Below are positions 24,546-36,718 of a stretch of DNA of 64,000 nucleotides, one piece after another. This stretch comes from Trichoderma breve (taxonomy: Eukaryota > Ascomycota > Sordariomycetes > Hypocreales > Hypocreaceae): contig NC_079236.1 in assembly GCF_028502605.1 (NCBI RefSeq), positions 1,860,001 through 1,924,000 of the forward strand, in the 5' to 3' direction. Positions within the stretch are counted from its first letter, which is position 1. Every line of letters begins with the position of its first letter. The translations under genes and the position numbers were made by a program. The notes under the pieces are model-generated. The model was not told the DNA's origin and did not search any database. It saw only the letters and a list, made by a program, of their open reading frames with translations.

Positions 24546-25850
24546 AGGGTAATAGTCCCCGCCATGGACTTTCCAAGAAAAGCACTCACCTTCGTCGGAT
24601 GACGTATATACAAACGAGCACATCTGGTCCTCCTTTTACCACCCTTGCGACATTTATCATCACGATTATACCCTTTCCTCATAGCAGTCATTGGACCAAA
24701 CCGGACATGCAGGAACCAAAAAGAAGTCTGTTCAAAGAAGATATGGCAGACACGAAAAGTATTCAGATACCAAAAGCTACTTAATTCGGCATTTTGTCGG
24801 CGTTCAGAGGAGATATGAACTGAATCTTAGCTCTTCTTTTCAACGGTGCATTCCTATTCTTTGCGCTTATGCTTCGGCAAGCCTCGTCTTGCATTCAATT
24901 TGCAATTTATTCTTCTTGTTTATGAGGGGCTCCTCCCCCATTTTCCCATTTGGCTTTTGAAACGGCTTCGACTGCTTTTTGGCGGATAGCAGTGACTTAC
25001 TTATCCATTTGGCTCTCGACTTTGATGAGGGTAGGAAACAACGGAAAGATTTACGACTTTTTTTCTTCTCAGTTTTTTGATTTCCCGCTTTTCTGGTGTA
25101 CCAATATGAGATCTCAGTTTCTTTCTTACCTTTTTCCATTTATCTTTTTATAGTGTTTCCCATCGGTCAGTCTGGAAGAATAGGGAGACCACCATCTGGA
25201 ATGACCGTTGTTTGTGGTCTACTCGTGCCTTGGAGGGCAGAAGGGTTTGGAAGGGGGAGAGGGTATAAAATCTGGGACACTGGTTGCTGGTAGCATACGG
25301 AAGGGAAGGGGACAACAAAAATCTGGGAGACTCTGATCATTAGATGCTACGGCGATGGCTGTGATAGATGGGAGGAGGTGTTGGTATTATTTCTCTTTAC
25401 TTTACGTTTTTATTTCTACCTGTGCATTGCATGAGAGGTAGCCTGCGACATGGACTCTCTGGTAAGAGAGATATAGGACGATGGTTTCTTCTTCTTTTCC
25501 TTTTATAGGAGTTGAGGGAATAAATGATGAGAATTCCACTATGATGACCATTCTTGACTTGATAGGTGATGTTTCTGTGCTGTAAAATTTGCAGAAGTTT
25601 CTTGAGGCACGATTATGTGCCAACTACTATGAAAGTACACTCTTAACATACAATATGCCCAAATCCATTTGTTTTCTGTATCCTGTCCACCTCCCCCTGT
25701 CTGTTTTGAGTTTATCGACTGCCTCGGTTTCTTGTTGATAAATCTCCCCGATGCCTCAATACGTCTTGTATATCGTAAATCTCGTCATCATTTATACTAT
25801 GGAGTCCAGATGTCCTTTCCCCTTGTGTTCCGCTGATGAATGGTTAAAAC
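24546..25850. other. intergenic between convergent genes
   Basis: 3'-UTR-like, T-rich and A-rich sequence between the RGG-protein gene and AOS1. No gene or repeat family recognised. Confidence 0.6.
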
Positions 25851-27544
25851 TCAGGGTGCGGCCTGGGCTGGTGCGTCTGTTGAATCGTTGGCGCTTGTGG
25901 TAGCTTGCGGCTCAGCTGGAGGTGCAGACACGGGTTCAGTTCCAACTGCTGATACGGGTACTTGGCCGGCATCAGGCTGAGGAATGGCAACGTGACCGGC
26001 CAGATCCGCGCCTGTAACGGCGGGAAGAATGCCCATGGGCATGCCGTGCGACTGGGCTAGGGTGGTGGGATCTAGCGGTGGCATGACCATGCTGGCGTCG
26101 AGGCCGAGGGGCATGTCGGGAGGCATCATCATGCCCCCGTTGGGAGCCATGGGGTCGACAGGGCCGCCGAGGGAGAGCAGGTTTGCGCCGAGGATGCCCT
26201 CCGGGTGCAGGGGGTACATGAGGGCCTCCATGGTGGTGCCGTCGAAGATGACCATGTTTTGGATGGGCTGCTGCTTCTGGCCCAGCACGTTGATGACGTC
26301 TTGCGCCAGCTGGCCGCCGAGGATGGCCGTGACGGGAGCGATTTCGCTGCCCAGGTTCTGCAGGAAGCTGCGCAGGAACTCGGGCTTGAGCGTCTCACTC
26401 GGGAGGTTTAGCGCTTTGTGCTTCTGCGTGGCGATCTGGGTGAAGAGCTTGAGATCCTCACGGTTGCCTGGTAGACGGCCGCCTTGGATCTGCATAAACT
26501 CCCACAGGGCGCGCAGACAGGAGAGCGTCGGGGACACGCTTCTTAGGCGGCGCTTGGACTTTGTGTACTCCTCAGGCAGGCTGGCGACGTCGCTGGCGAG
26601 GAACCAGGTGGAATAGAGCTCCCGTTTTGTGACGGACTCGATGACTTTGGGGCCTTCCTTCTTGGTCTTGACGTCGACGATGGACCTGGTGCGCGTTTCC
26701 TGCTTGGGCTCTGTGGCGACGTTTCCGAGGTCGCGCTCAATGACGTAGTCGTGTTCTATCAGATCGCTGAAGATGAAGCCATACATGCCGTGTGTTCCCG
26801 CAGCGTAAAACGCCTTGCCATTGAGGCGAGTGGCCGTGTTGATGAGATTGAATGAGTCGGGATCGAGATCCGTGGTGATGACGATGTCGAAGCCGGCGAA
26901 ATAGCTGGGCCCTTTGGCCTTGACCCCTTCTGCGTCGACGTGGATCTGGACACGGGGATTCAGCTTGCGCAGCGCGGCGCTGGCGGCTTCGGCGCGGTTC
27001 TGGCCAACGGGGTCCTCGATCTCGGAGAGGAGGAACTGGGCGCCCAGGTCGGCCTCTGTGACGACGGCGTTGTCGAGCACGGTGAGGGAGCCGACGCCGG
27101 CGAGGACGAGGTTCTTGGCGATCTCGTTGGCGAGGGCTCTGATGGTGATGAGGAGGATGTTTGCGCTTTGGATCTTGGCCTGGGCGGCCATGCCCCAGAG
27201 GCGGATCTGCCGGTCGTAGAGGGCGATTTCATCTATTATGTGTGAGATGAGTGAAGCTTTTAGCGAAATACTGAGAGGGGATGAGTTTTACCTGCTGTGA
27301 TGGCCCTGTCGGGCAAAGCGAGGCCGGCAGCGGGATTTCCGTTGTTGAACATTATAGGAGCCATGATGGAGGGATCTGTGATGGCCGTGGCCGCGAGAGA
27401 GCCGTCTGGCATGAAGCCTTGGGTGGACATGATCATGGCAGCCATGGCATCGGGATTCATTGCAGAAGCGCCGCCGTTGGTGTCTAGTATGGGTGCTGCG
27501 CCGGCTTCACTGACGCCGTTATTCGGCTGTTGCTCCATTGTCAC
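25851..27544 (-). CDS. aos1: SUMO-activating enzyme E1 subunit AOS1
   Basis: Two exons, 27544-27292 and 27232-25851, give about 544 aa. AOS1 pairs with UBA2 to adenylate SUMO; the catalytic cysteine lies in UBA2, so its absence here is expected. Just after the intron the hallmark DEIALYDRQIRLWG opens the adenylation fold. It is followed by ILLITIRALANEIAKNLVLAGVGSLTVLDN (nucleotide-binding glycine-rich loop) and TEADLGAQFLLSEIEDPVGQNRAEAA. The C-terminal part retains EIAPVTAILGGQLAQDVINVLGQKQQPIQNMVIFDG. The protein is longer than yeast AOS1 because of an 84-residue Met/Ala-rich N-terminus and a Pro/Ala-rich tail of about 110 residues. The two possible starts, 27544 and 27538, differ by two codons. 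Confidence 0.93.
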
Positions 27545-29501
27545 TAGATTTTGAAGGGAATGATGAGATGTGCGGTGAGAAGATGGAGCTGGCTGGGCTC
27601 AAAAGTTTTGAAGCTCGGAATGAGGCGAGGCTGCGAAGTTCTGGTGGGATTTCAAGTGGCAGTTTTGAAAGATGAGTGACGCAGTTGAGTTTGAACTGGG
27701 GCCGTTTAAATATCCCCCGTCAGCTCTGGCACTGGCGGTGCTCCAGAGACATGCATCCAATGCGATGCAAAGTGACTTTGGTGGTAGATGCAGAGAGCAG
27801 GTTGGATATCAAAGCGGTTGAAGATGCGTGCAGCCTTGCGTGTATGTAGCCGTGCAGTGGTGATGCGCTGGGGGGGAGTGGCGCTAGGGGACGGCGAGAT
27901 TGTGATAAAAAGGTACTGGGGTGGCGGCGCGATTTATTGCTGGGCTACGGTAGTCTTTTAACAGTGGGTCGATGGAGAGTTGCTGGACAGGTTCCACGTT
28001 GTTATTCAATGTCTGGTAACCATCCACTGGCAGTTGCTTCAGTGAGATATTAGATGCCGACTATATGATTATGCTTGAAAGGTTTAATTCGCCATCGTCC
28101 TCTACTTGAATTGATTTTATGTGCTTGACTTTATCTTTCTGGCACCAAAAATGACTGGCAGTGTCAGATCAGCCCGCAAGTACCGGCAGCTGTAATCAAG
28201 CACTTGTCCCGTTTCTCATGACCATGGAATGGGGTTGGCTCGGCTACCAGCTAACCGTCAAGCTAGAGTCTCCAATTCTACGATGCAATGCCATGTCTCG
28301 TGAGAACCTTGACAGTTAGAAAGTATCCGCACGGCTCCACCAGCTGAGGGGGAAGAGGACAGTACAGTATGCAGGGTCGAATTAAATTGTCCAAGTACGA
28401 ATACTGCATCTCCAGAGCTTCACGATGGATACAGCACCGTACCGTCCTCGTGGTTGTCCAATACGGCAATGCGTAGCGGGGCTGGCTGTAAGTCAAAAGA
28501 CGCCATCACCGGCATCGAACCAGTTATTATTGGCCCCAGATAGCTCTCATGCATCTTTACCTGCAATGTTGCACTGCTACTGCTAGAGCTCGCAATATCA
28601 ATCCAATGTCTTCAATCCATAACCTTGTCTGGCACTGGGCGGCTAAGGCAGAGGGTACAGCCAGTTAGCGGCAGGACTAGCACTAAGCGACCCCGCGTTG
28701 GACTCGCCAACTCTACCATCCCCCAGCACACTCAAGAACCTGAGAATTGATGACCTTCAATCTTACCTTAGTACGAGTACACCTACCGATACTCCCGTTT
28801 ATTCTCTTTGTCCTCTTAGTCTTGCCTCACTCAACCAGGCTGAGCTTCAGACCGTGATTGACTCGATAATACCAAGAGTCTGCAAATTCTTTGTCGTCTC
28901 TGTTCCGTCAGATTGGCCTTCAGCTTCAGCATCGATTGGGTGAGTGAGCAGCTGAGACCGGCCATTAGCCGTGTAGCCCTCTCAAGGCCAATAAGGCAGA
29001 GGCAAAAAAATACACCCGAAAGAGACAATGAGCTGATCAGGCTGATGACTCTTCCATAGTGGCGCGTCTTCCTCTTTATTAAAACATCCATTACCTATCT
29101 TCTCTACCTCATTTCCCTTTGCACCCACGCGTCCATCCATCAAATCCTTTGCCACTTCCCTTCACATCTCCTCTCGTCCAAAACTAAAACCCCAGCTACC
29201 CGCCCTGCTAGGGACCGTTCCTAGTCTCAGTGGCTGAATGGGGATTTGATTTGCCGACTGCCCAACATCTGCAGCCGTTCGGGTCACTTGAGCACCGCCC
29301 AACTCACGCCTCTGCCTCATAGTCGCATCGCATCAACAGCCAACCCCGGCAGCTCGCATCGACCAAGAGTCGCCCAGCCATTCAACCGTCCTTGTCGCTG
29401 GGCCGGAACCATCCTGACCCTCTCAACCTCTCAACCTCACAGCAGCTGTCTTACGGCGACGTCATCGCCAGGGTCTGGGTAGAGTAAGTCGTTGTTCCGC
29501 C
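27545..29501. other. divergent promoter region
   Basis: Lies between the starts of AOS1 (-) and the gene at 29502 (+). A frame at 28698-28943 lacks an ATG and is not called. From about 29.05 kb the plus strand becomes CT-rich, as expected for a leader. Confidence 0.55.
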
Positions 29502-31160
29502 ATGTCGTCGAGGTCGGGCTCGGGACAGAATCCCCAACGGCCTCGAGACTCGCTGCAAGACTTCCCTCCGCTGTCTCCGCCATCGACGCTGTCCTCTCTG
29601 CGCACCCTCAACTCGCCGCGGGCCCGCGATGGCGCTGCGGCTCCCCGTTCGCCACCGCGATTCCAGTGGACTTCCACGGCCGCCCGCAGAGCCGAGCGGA
29701 TTCGAAACCTTGACGAGCGCCTGGCCTCCCGCGCCGAGGAGAGAGAGCGCCATCCAGACTACGGCGCGCGCTATTCACTACGACGCTTTCCTCGCATGCA
29801 TGCCCATGCCACCGAGGGCCGAAGTTCCAACTTTGAGGAGCTGGACCGGTCCCTCGACGAGGCAAACTCCAATCTCAGAGCCCTGCTCGACCTGACCCAT
29901 TCCGCCCTCACTCATTCCTCTCTTACTTCACTCCCCCAACCTCTCCGCTCGCATGATTCCCCAGAGGACAACCGCCGGAGCAAGCGCCGAAAGCTGGACG
30001 CGGACCGACTCGGCTCTGGGGGTGTCAAGGCCTTCCGATATGGCAGATATGGACAGGTAGAGCCGGGCCATTTGCGAATGGAGATTGTGAGCTGCGACGG
30101 CGGCATGTTCTCCAACCAGTCGTCGTACGCGGCCGAGAACATCCTCAAGGACGACAATTCAGTCTACTGCACCAAGGGGAACAGATGCAATATTATTCTG
30201 CAACACCAAGGCGCGACGGTATTCACACTGAAAGAGCTCATCATCAAGGCTCCATGCGCCACCAACTTTTCCCACCCGTACGTTCTGTCCGGCATCTGTC
30301 CCTTTGGTGGGTTTTAAATAGTTCATTGTTGCTAACTCGATTTCCACAGAGTCCGGGAGGGCATGATTTTCATCACCATGAACCAGGACGATATGCTGAA
30401 TCGCACGGCTCAATATCAGATCCAGTATGGCCCGACTTCGAGGCAGCGGTCACGAGCTGGAGAAGGGGACAGTGCATTGGTCCTGGAGCGAGAACCTCGC
30501 CATATAATTTCTATCCAGCACCATGACGACGGCACCACGAGTACTAGAACAAGGACCTCCTATGTATATCGGCCTGACGACGACGAAAATCATCTGCCCG
30601 AAATGCCTGAAGAATTTAGCAGGGAGATGTCCGATTTCCGCGTCACTACAGAGTGCAGCGATGAGGAAGACGACGATGACGACGGCTTTGACGGGCCACG
30701 ATTCCATCGCACCCCCAACCGCATTGGCTCTCTTCCCTTTGAGAGTCCAGATTCTGACGCGGAGGATATCGTCATGCCTTTTAGCCCTCAGGACACTTCG
30801 GACGACCATCTTCTTCATCACACACGTCGCCACAACATCATCCATAGGCAAAGGGACAGAAATCACGACCACGCGCCCAGCTTCTCGCTCTCTGAGGCAA
30901 TGGATGCGCATGCTACTGCCACTCAAGAAGCTGTTCGTGCGGTCGGCGGCGGCGGTTTACTCGCTCCTCATGCGCGGTTCTACATTGAGAAGAAGAAGAG
31001 CAAGTGCACCATCAAGTTCGATCCACCAGTCTCGGGTCGCTTCATCCTTCTGAAAATGTGGAGCTCGTCTCACGATCCAGGGAGCAATATCGATGTTCAA
31101 TCAGTCATCACTCGAGGCTTCGCTGGGCCACGGTACTTTCCTTCTGCTGAACTGCGATGA
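29502..31160 (+). CDS. conserved-looking fungal protein, function unknown
   Basis: Two exons, 29502-30277 and 30350-31160, give about 528 aa; the intron has a GTACGT donor, GCTAAC branch and CAG acceptor. I cannot name the family. Residues 1-110 are Ser/Pro/Arg-rich and probably disordered. Residues about 165-280 look like a folded beta-rich domain: RYGQVEPGHLRMEIVSCDGG, then ENILKDDNSVYCTKGNRCNI, then FTLKELIIKAP and GMIFITMNQDD, reminiscent of a galactose-binding-like sandwich. An acidic linker (ECSDEEDDDDDGFDG) follows. The C-terminus returns to beta-like FYIEKKKSKCTIKFDPPVSG and FILLKMWSSS, which may complete the same fold. This split-domain layout recalls substrate receptors of ubiquitin ligases, but that is speculation. 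Confidence 0.75.
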
Positions 31161-31967
31161 GCACGGACAGGAATTAATGGAAAAGGGGGCGAACAAACTG
31201 ATGGACGTGCTCAAGCGGACACGCCGCTTTGTTTTTCTTTTTTGGTTAAGCGAACTATGCACTGTACGAGGACATTTCAGGCGCAGGGGTTTGGCAGGGT
31301 ATATACGGGAATTTGCTTTTTTTCTCTTGCCATTGTGTTAATTTCCCACTCAAGGCGTTTCTCTCAAAACATGATTTGGACGATGGAATGACTGTTTTGG
31401 AGGCGAAGAGGCGCTCGGGTGTTGTTGAAGGGATATGATATGACATGGTGCTTCATCACGGTAAGGGTACTAAGTGGTACAACTATTTCAATGCTTTCAT
31501 TTCGGAGTTGATCATCCGGCACCCGAGGCGGAAGCCGTGGGTACTGGAGTCAGTTTTATTCTTCTTGCTAAACTACCAAGGACGGATCTTTTTTACTACC
31601 GAGGAGGCAATAATCGAAGGGCTTTAGCACCTACTAGGTACCTAGTTGTTTGACGCTGTCCGGCCTTGGCATACGAATACGACTACCAACCTAACAATGG
31701 ATGATTCAGTTTGCAATTACTCGCGAGCAATGGACAACTCATGATGGATTGCGTGCTGAAGATTCTAATTATCAGACTACCGGTAACAATGTACGTGCGT
31801 AGCCTAACACGAGCCCCAATGAAGCCATCCGAACACCAGCGAACAACCTGCATAAGCACCCGTCAGTGCACCCAGACTACCTGTACTCACAACGCACCAA
31901 CAATCTAGTGTAACAAGGATTATCCGTATTTCCTCTTCTTTTCCCTATCCTATGCCTCTGATCTGAA
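31161..31967. other. intergenic between convergent genes
   Basis: 3' regions of the genes ending at 31160 (+) and 31968 (-). Contains an ACCTACTAGGTACCTAG palindrome-like motif at 31629-31645. No gene seen. Confidence 0.6.
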
Positions 31968-32735
31968 TTATGCAATCGGGAGAAAAACAAGGCCCTTAGA
32001 CCCTCGATCTTTACAAGCATGAGCAAGAGTATTAGGAGGTGCAATCGGGTGGCAGACGGCGGTGGAATATCCGGCGAGTAAAGCACCAATGAACCTAACA
32101 GGATTAGTAGTCATTCCCTTCGTAGGATAGTAAATACAAGTATACACTTACAAGTTGATGTGAAGCAGTATAAAAGCTGGCAATGTCTCCCTCCACGGGT
32201 CCATGACCTCGAAAATAAAGCCGCCCCCAATTCCTCTCAGCGGCTTCTGAAAAGAGTGCGTCGCGACATCGTCGTCAAACCCGCGAGGAAACTTGAGAAT
32301 CCCAGTCGGCTTGTCGGGCGTGCTCCATCCGATCCAAGTAATTGTCATGAGCGGAATAAGCGTGAAGAAGACTCCCCGAAAGACCCATATGGGATCGAGG
32401 GCGGAAGGTTTTGGCCTGAGGATGGATGTGAGGGCCATGAAGGAGGCCGTGAAGGTGCTGATGGAGGCGCAGGCGGCGACGAAGAAGTAGAGGCCCCAGC
32501 GGGTGAAGTCGCAGCCGCCGCTCTGGCCGTAGGAGGAGTTTTTGCAGGGGCCCGTGAGGATGCGGGTGCGGGCGGCGATCCAGGCGGCTGTGGAGAGGAG
32601 GGTGAGGGTGAGGTTGAGGAGGGACCATATGGGGACGAGGTAGGCGAGGAGGGTGTTTGAGAAGGAGTGGAAGCGGATTGAAGCTTGTGATGCTTGTAAT
32701 GCCTGTGATGCTTGTCTTGGTTTAACTCGAGGCAT
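31968..32735 (-). CDS. four-helix integral membrane protein, unknown
   Basis: Two exons, 32735-32152 and 32094-31968, give about 236 aa. Without splicing the frame stops at the donor itself (TTG TAA spans GTAAGT). With the intron removed (branch CTAATCC, acceptor TTAG) the fourth membrane helix is completed across the junction, LPAFILLHIN plus LFIGALLAGYSTAV, which supports the model. Four hydrophobic helices sit at about residues 27-50, 80-105, 117-137 and 180-205, resembling MARVEL-type fungal membrane proteins in size and topology. The loop between helices 1 and 2 holds two cysteines (GPCKNSSYGQSGGCDF), possibly a disulfide, with an NSS glycosylation site. The N-terminus has a short AlaSerGln repeat. 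Function unknown. Confidence 0.72.
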
Positions 32736-35230
32736 CGCGGAGGAGAAGGTGATAATAAAGAGGAGGATATGAGGTGTGTTTGGGTGTAAAAGAGTGTGTT
32801 TGTAGAAGTTGCTGTTGTAGTGATTTGTATATCATGGGTGATCGTGATGGCGATGTTAACGAGTGGAGCTTTGATGAGAATGACAATTATTAGAGACGTT
32901 CTCTTTGTTGGATATGATGGTCTTGGATCTAAGTTGGCGAGAAGCGTGGATGTAAGTACAAGGAGTTTGATATTGAAAATGGTTTGGTACCTTATACAAA
33001 CGATGACAGCACGTACCTGCCTCAGAGAAGCTGTGACCTTGGAGCCGAGAGACGGCATTTTTGGAGAGAGGAAAGAAATACTCTTTGGTTCCAACAGGAT
33101 GGGTAAAAATGGCTGTTGATTCTTTATTTCAAAAAAATAGCTTGTGGAAATGCTATAGATGGCACCGATATATGCAACCTGGAAGCTCAACAACCGAGAT
33201 TCCTCATCCAAATCCATGGTGCAAATGCACGTGCTATCTGCATATTAGCAGCGCTTGATCATTCATCATATACTTTATTGTCTATATATTTAGGTTACAT
33301 GTTGAATCATTACTGATATTTTGTAGCCATCGTGGGGTTCTCCATATGTTGTTAGTAGAGAATGCGTTGCTGTGGCGCCTGTCATTTTCCTAGCCAAGGT
33401 ACCTATCGATAGACTCTCAACATGACGTCTAGCCTTATTAAGCGGCAACTGAATGTCAGCTTCGATAATGAGCATCGTACTCGTATGAGTTCAATGACAT
33501 CCGTCGCCCATAGAAGTCCCAGCCACTCTACTTTGCAACGACATGGAAATCGAGAAGAGTGGCTGACAGAGCTGAGTGAGCCCGCTACACATGGTTCGAC
33601 CCCAATGCAAGTTGAATCTTTAGCGACGTTAGTGAACTTTAGTGAGCCCGACGCACTGGCTGGCTGCTGCTCCGGACTGGCTGGAATCGCCGGCAGCTGA
33701 AGATGGTTGGATGGGACCCCCCACCACCCTTGGACTGGCACAGGCACACGATGGGCTCGAGATGCAGAACAAGGAACAAGGCACATCAGAAGCGCTTCAT
33801 TTAGTGGCCAGTGGTTCTCTATCTCTACGGATACGGAGCACATATACTTTGGCGCGGATCTCTTTGCATGCAGCGCAGCAAGGCCGCCACGTTGCGATGC
33901 CTGCTGTAGCTGTAATTGGCCTGCAGGAAACAGAGAACAGATCAAAATGTGACTGCCCTGTCCCTGCTATCTATCACAATCTGCAACTTTCTTTTTTCCT
34001 TTTCCCCTCACGTCCACGCTGCACATCCACATCCACATCAACTCTTGCATACCAGTGCTTGTGCTATCCATCATTTTGTTTTTTGTCTCGCTTTGCCTTG
34101 CTTTTCTCGCTGCTGACTGCATCCGCTTTGCCTGCTTGTTTCCTCGCTGCCTAGGCCAGGGACATTACATAGCTTCACCGACTTGCCATAACCAGAGCCC
34201 GCCTGCGTTGCGGATCCCCCGACCCAGCACAACCAGCGAGTGACAGACAGACAACGCACAAATCTGGGGAGCCCAAACTGCATGCTCCATCCCGCACGCT
34301 TCGTGCTCGCAGGTACGCCGAACTAGCTTCGCAAGGCTTGACATCTGATTGCAAGTCTAGCCTCGAGCTGCCCGTTTCAGTGGGCCGCCCAGAGCTGACG
34401 TCCAGTGTATCAGCATTCCAGCTGGGCCTCTCACATGCCGTCGCTCCCACGCATCTGAGACATACAGTTTGCCAAGTGCCTTACGCAGAGACATTCCCGC
34501 AGTCTCGCCTCAGTGAAACAGAAACAGACTCTGTTTTGGTCGCGAGGACAACGGACCCGTTGGGCTGACGGACAAGAGAAAAAGACAAGGTGCCCCCCGG
34601 ACGTCTTGACTGGAGTCTTGCTGCATGAGTCGAGTTGTGCGTGACCGCTACACCGTTCACAGCATCCTGTGCATGCGCTTGCAGCCGACCTGCAGCTCTG
34701 CTTGTACGTCTGCATAGGTTTGCATACCGCATACATTCAGGTACACGCTGCATCCGTTTGCACGCACACGTTGCTTCTGCTCGGTCGCTTTCCACTCTGA
34801 ATTGCGCCCCGGTGGAGCCCGTCGTTGTCCAAAGAGCGAATAAGTCGCGGAAACGGGATCGACGTCGAAACTTGCGCCGACTCTCGGATTCAAAGGGACC
34901 GCAAGAAAAATCGGGGTCACGTTTCCCGGTTCCTTGAGGTTTCCATCGTCCAGAGCTCCCCTAAACCCTTGACTGAAGCTTGTTTTTCTCTTCCCAGGTC
35001 GTGACGAGAGAAGAGAACATCTTCTTCTCAATCCAGCTCTTGCATCGAATCAAAATTACAGCGAAAGAAACCAAAAAAAATCCTTCCAACGAATAGAAAC
35101 AAGGCCGCTGTGGCGTCTAGCATCGGTAGCGATCGCGAAATATACTGGGGGGGCTGGTTGCTGGTCTGGTCCAATATTCCGTCCACTTCTCCACTCCACT
35201 ACTTTTCTACACCGCGCCAGACAAAGTGCA
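32736..35230. other. divergent promoter region with CT-rich leader
   Basis: Between the membrane-protein gene (-) and the gene at 35231 (+). The plus strand is CT-rich from about 33.95 kb, suggesting a long 5' leader. Frames of up to 290 codons on the minus strand are out-of-frame shadows or low complexity; none is called. Confidence 0.55.
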
Positions 35231-36718
35231 ATGGGCAGCTCGACTGCAACCCCCGGCCAGGGGTATGAGCAGACTCAGACTCCTCCTCTCTCACCGAGCT
35301 TAAGCTTGGCCCTGGATTCCCCATCAACACCTCGTGCGACCCCGACGCCTCGTCCCAATCCTCGCCTCTCCGTCGACCGAAGAGACGCCCTGCTCAATGT
35401 GGGACCAGCTTCTCCTCCGAAACATCAATCTCCTCTCCGTCAATCTACTAGCATCTCCTATCAAGACAACAACGCTGGACGTCCCGACTTGCCGCCGTTT
35501 CTGAAGCCGAGGCACAATACCAAGCTTCCCAGAGGCCATTCGAGGTCGAGATCAGAATTCGCAACCACCACTACTAGCAACATTCCTTTAGCAGTTGGGC
35601 AAAGCCCCGAAACGTCGTCAACAGTACCCTCAACGCCCTCTTCGCATTCTCAAGTCCCCAATTCGTCTCTTGCGACGCGTCGCACTTCATTTGGAGAAGT
35701 CGGTCAGGATAGACGCGCGTCGAACCAAAACGACTACAACAGGCCCAATACCGCCTCTTCGCCCGCCCGTAACTCTGCCCTCTCCTTTATCACTTCTAGG
35801 ATGCCGGCTATGAAGGTTCTCGCCCCTGCGCCCACCGTGGTGGCGCACAACGACGAGCTCCTCAACCTCAACATCGAAACGTCTCTCTTTCCCAAGGGCA
35901 GCCCCCCCGATGGACAGGCTTTCTCGCCATCAGCTTTTATGAACCTGCAACAGACGGCGACCGGCCTGCTGAAGAAATTCCAAACCGCCTACCACCGCCA
36001 GAGTATGACGATCCAGGAGCTGATGGCTGAAAAGGAGGCGATGGATGACGAAAAGGCCGAAGCCGACACCAGAACACGGCATCTCAAGATGCAACTGGAG
36101 GGCATGGCTCAGAAGCTGGCCGACACTGAGAATGTGATGCAGGCGCTGATGGAAGAGCTGAACAAGGAGAAGAGACTGAGGATGGAAGAGCGTGCAAACG
36201 CCAGAGACAAGTTCCTGACGCCATCTGAAGGATCGATATCAGAAGACCTATGCGTCGAAGACGATCAACGCAAACGAGGATGGAGGCGCAGCGGTGAGAC
36301 CTCCAAGACCGATTTTAGTTTCGAGACGGATGAGGATAGCGTCGAAGCTGCCAGCATCTTCTCTCGACCTCGCAGCCCTACCAACACGGCGCTAAGCATC
36401 ATATCCGATGTAGACAGTCCTGCGGCGCCCATCCCGCTCTCAAGGACATCGACCTTTGGAGGATCCGCAGCCCCTCGGCCACTCCGGAACTCTCAGCCGC
36501 CGCAAATGTCCACGTTCCAGAAGCTGTTCAAGGGCATCTCTGGCGACCCCAACAAGGACATCAACGGGTGCCGCAATTGCCAGGGCCAAGATGCCAGCAT
36601 CGCCTGGGACACAGTGGGCCTCCTGAAAGCCGAGAACAAGACCCTCAAGGAGAGGGTCGGCGACCTGGAGGCCGCCGTCGAAGAAGTCCTGGACGTTGTC
36701 AACGGCGTCGGGCAATAA
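35231..36718 (+). CDS. Ser/Pro-rich coiled-coil protein, unknown
   Basis: Single exon of 495 aa with an ATG in good context (GTGCAATGG). Residues 1-190 are Ser/Thr/Pro-rich and basic, probably disordered and phosphorylated (many SP and TP sites). Residues about 235-320 form a clear coiled coil: FMNLQQTATGLLKKFQTAYH, then IQELMAEKEAMDDEKAEAD and NVMQALMEELNKEKRLRMEE. A Ser-rich linker follows, then a C-terminal block with CRNCQGQDASIAWDTVGLL and a second short leucine-zipper-like helix LKAENKTLKERVGDLEAAV. The layout suggests a scaffold, perhaps cortical or septal, but no partner can be read from the sequence. Family not recognised. Confidence 0.8.
   Translation: MGSSTATPGQGYEQTQTPPLSPSLSLALDSPSTPRATPTPRPNPRLSVDRRDALLNVGPASPPKHQSPLRQSTSISYQDNNAGRPDLPPFLKPRHNTKLPRGHSRSRSEFATTTTSNIPLAVGQSPETSSTVPSTPSSHSQVPNSSLATRRTSFGEVGQDRRASNQNDYNRPNTASSPARNSALSFITSRMPAMKVLAPAPTVVAHNDELLNLNIETSLFPKGSPPDGQAFSPSAFMNLQQTATGLLKKFQTAYHRQSMTIQELMAEKEAMDDEKAEADTRTRHLKMQLEGMAQKLADTENVMQALMEELNKEKRLRMEERANARDKFLTPSEGSISEDLCVEDDQRKRGWRRSGETSKTDFSFETDEDSVEAASIFSRPRSPTNTALSIISDVDSPAAPIPLSRTSTFGGSAAPRPLRNSQPPQMSTFQKLFKGISGDPNKDINGCRNCQGQDASIAWDTVGLLKAENKTLKERVGDLEAAVEEVLDVVNGVGQ

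Noticed and set aside
28698..28943. 81-codon frame with protein-like start (DSPTLPSPSTLKNLRIDDLQ)
   Set aside because: It begins at TTG, has no ATG, no recognisable domain and no clear continuation through an intron; it lies in a promoter region.
29230..29300. tRNA-like stretch
   Set aside because: B-box-like TTCGGGTC is present but no cloverleaf can be folded.
32345..33217. 290-codon minus-strand frame
   Set aside because: Overlaps the four-helix membrane-protein gene in another phase and ends in Ser/Pro low-complexity sequence; a shadow.
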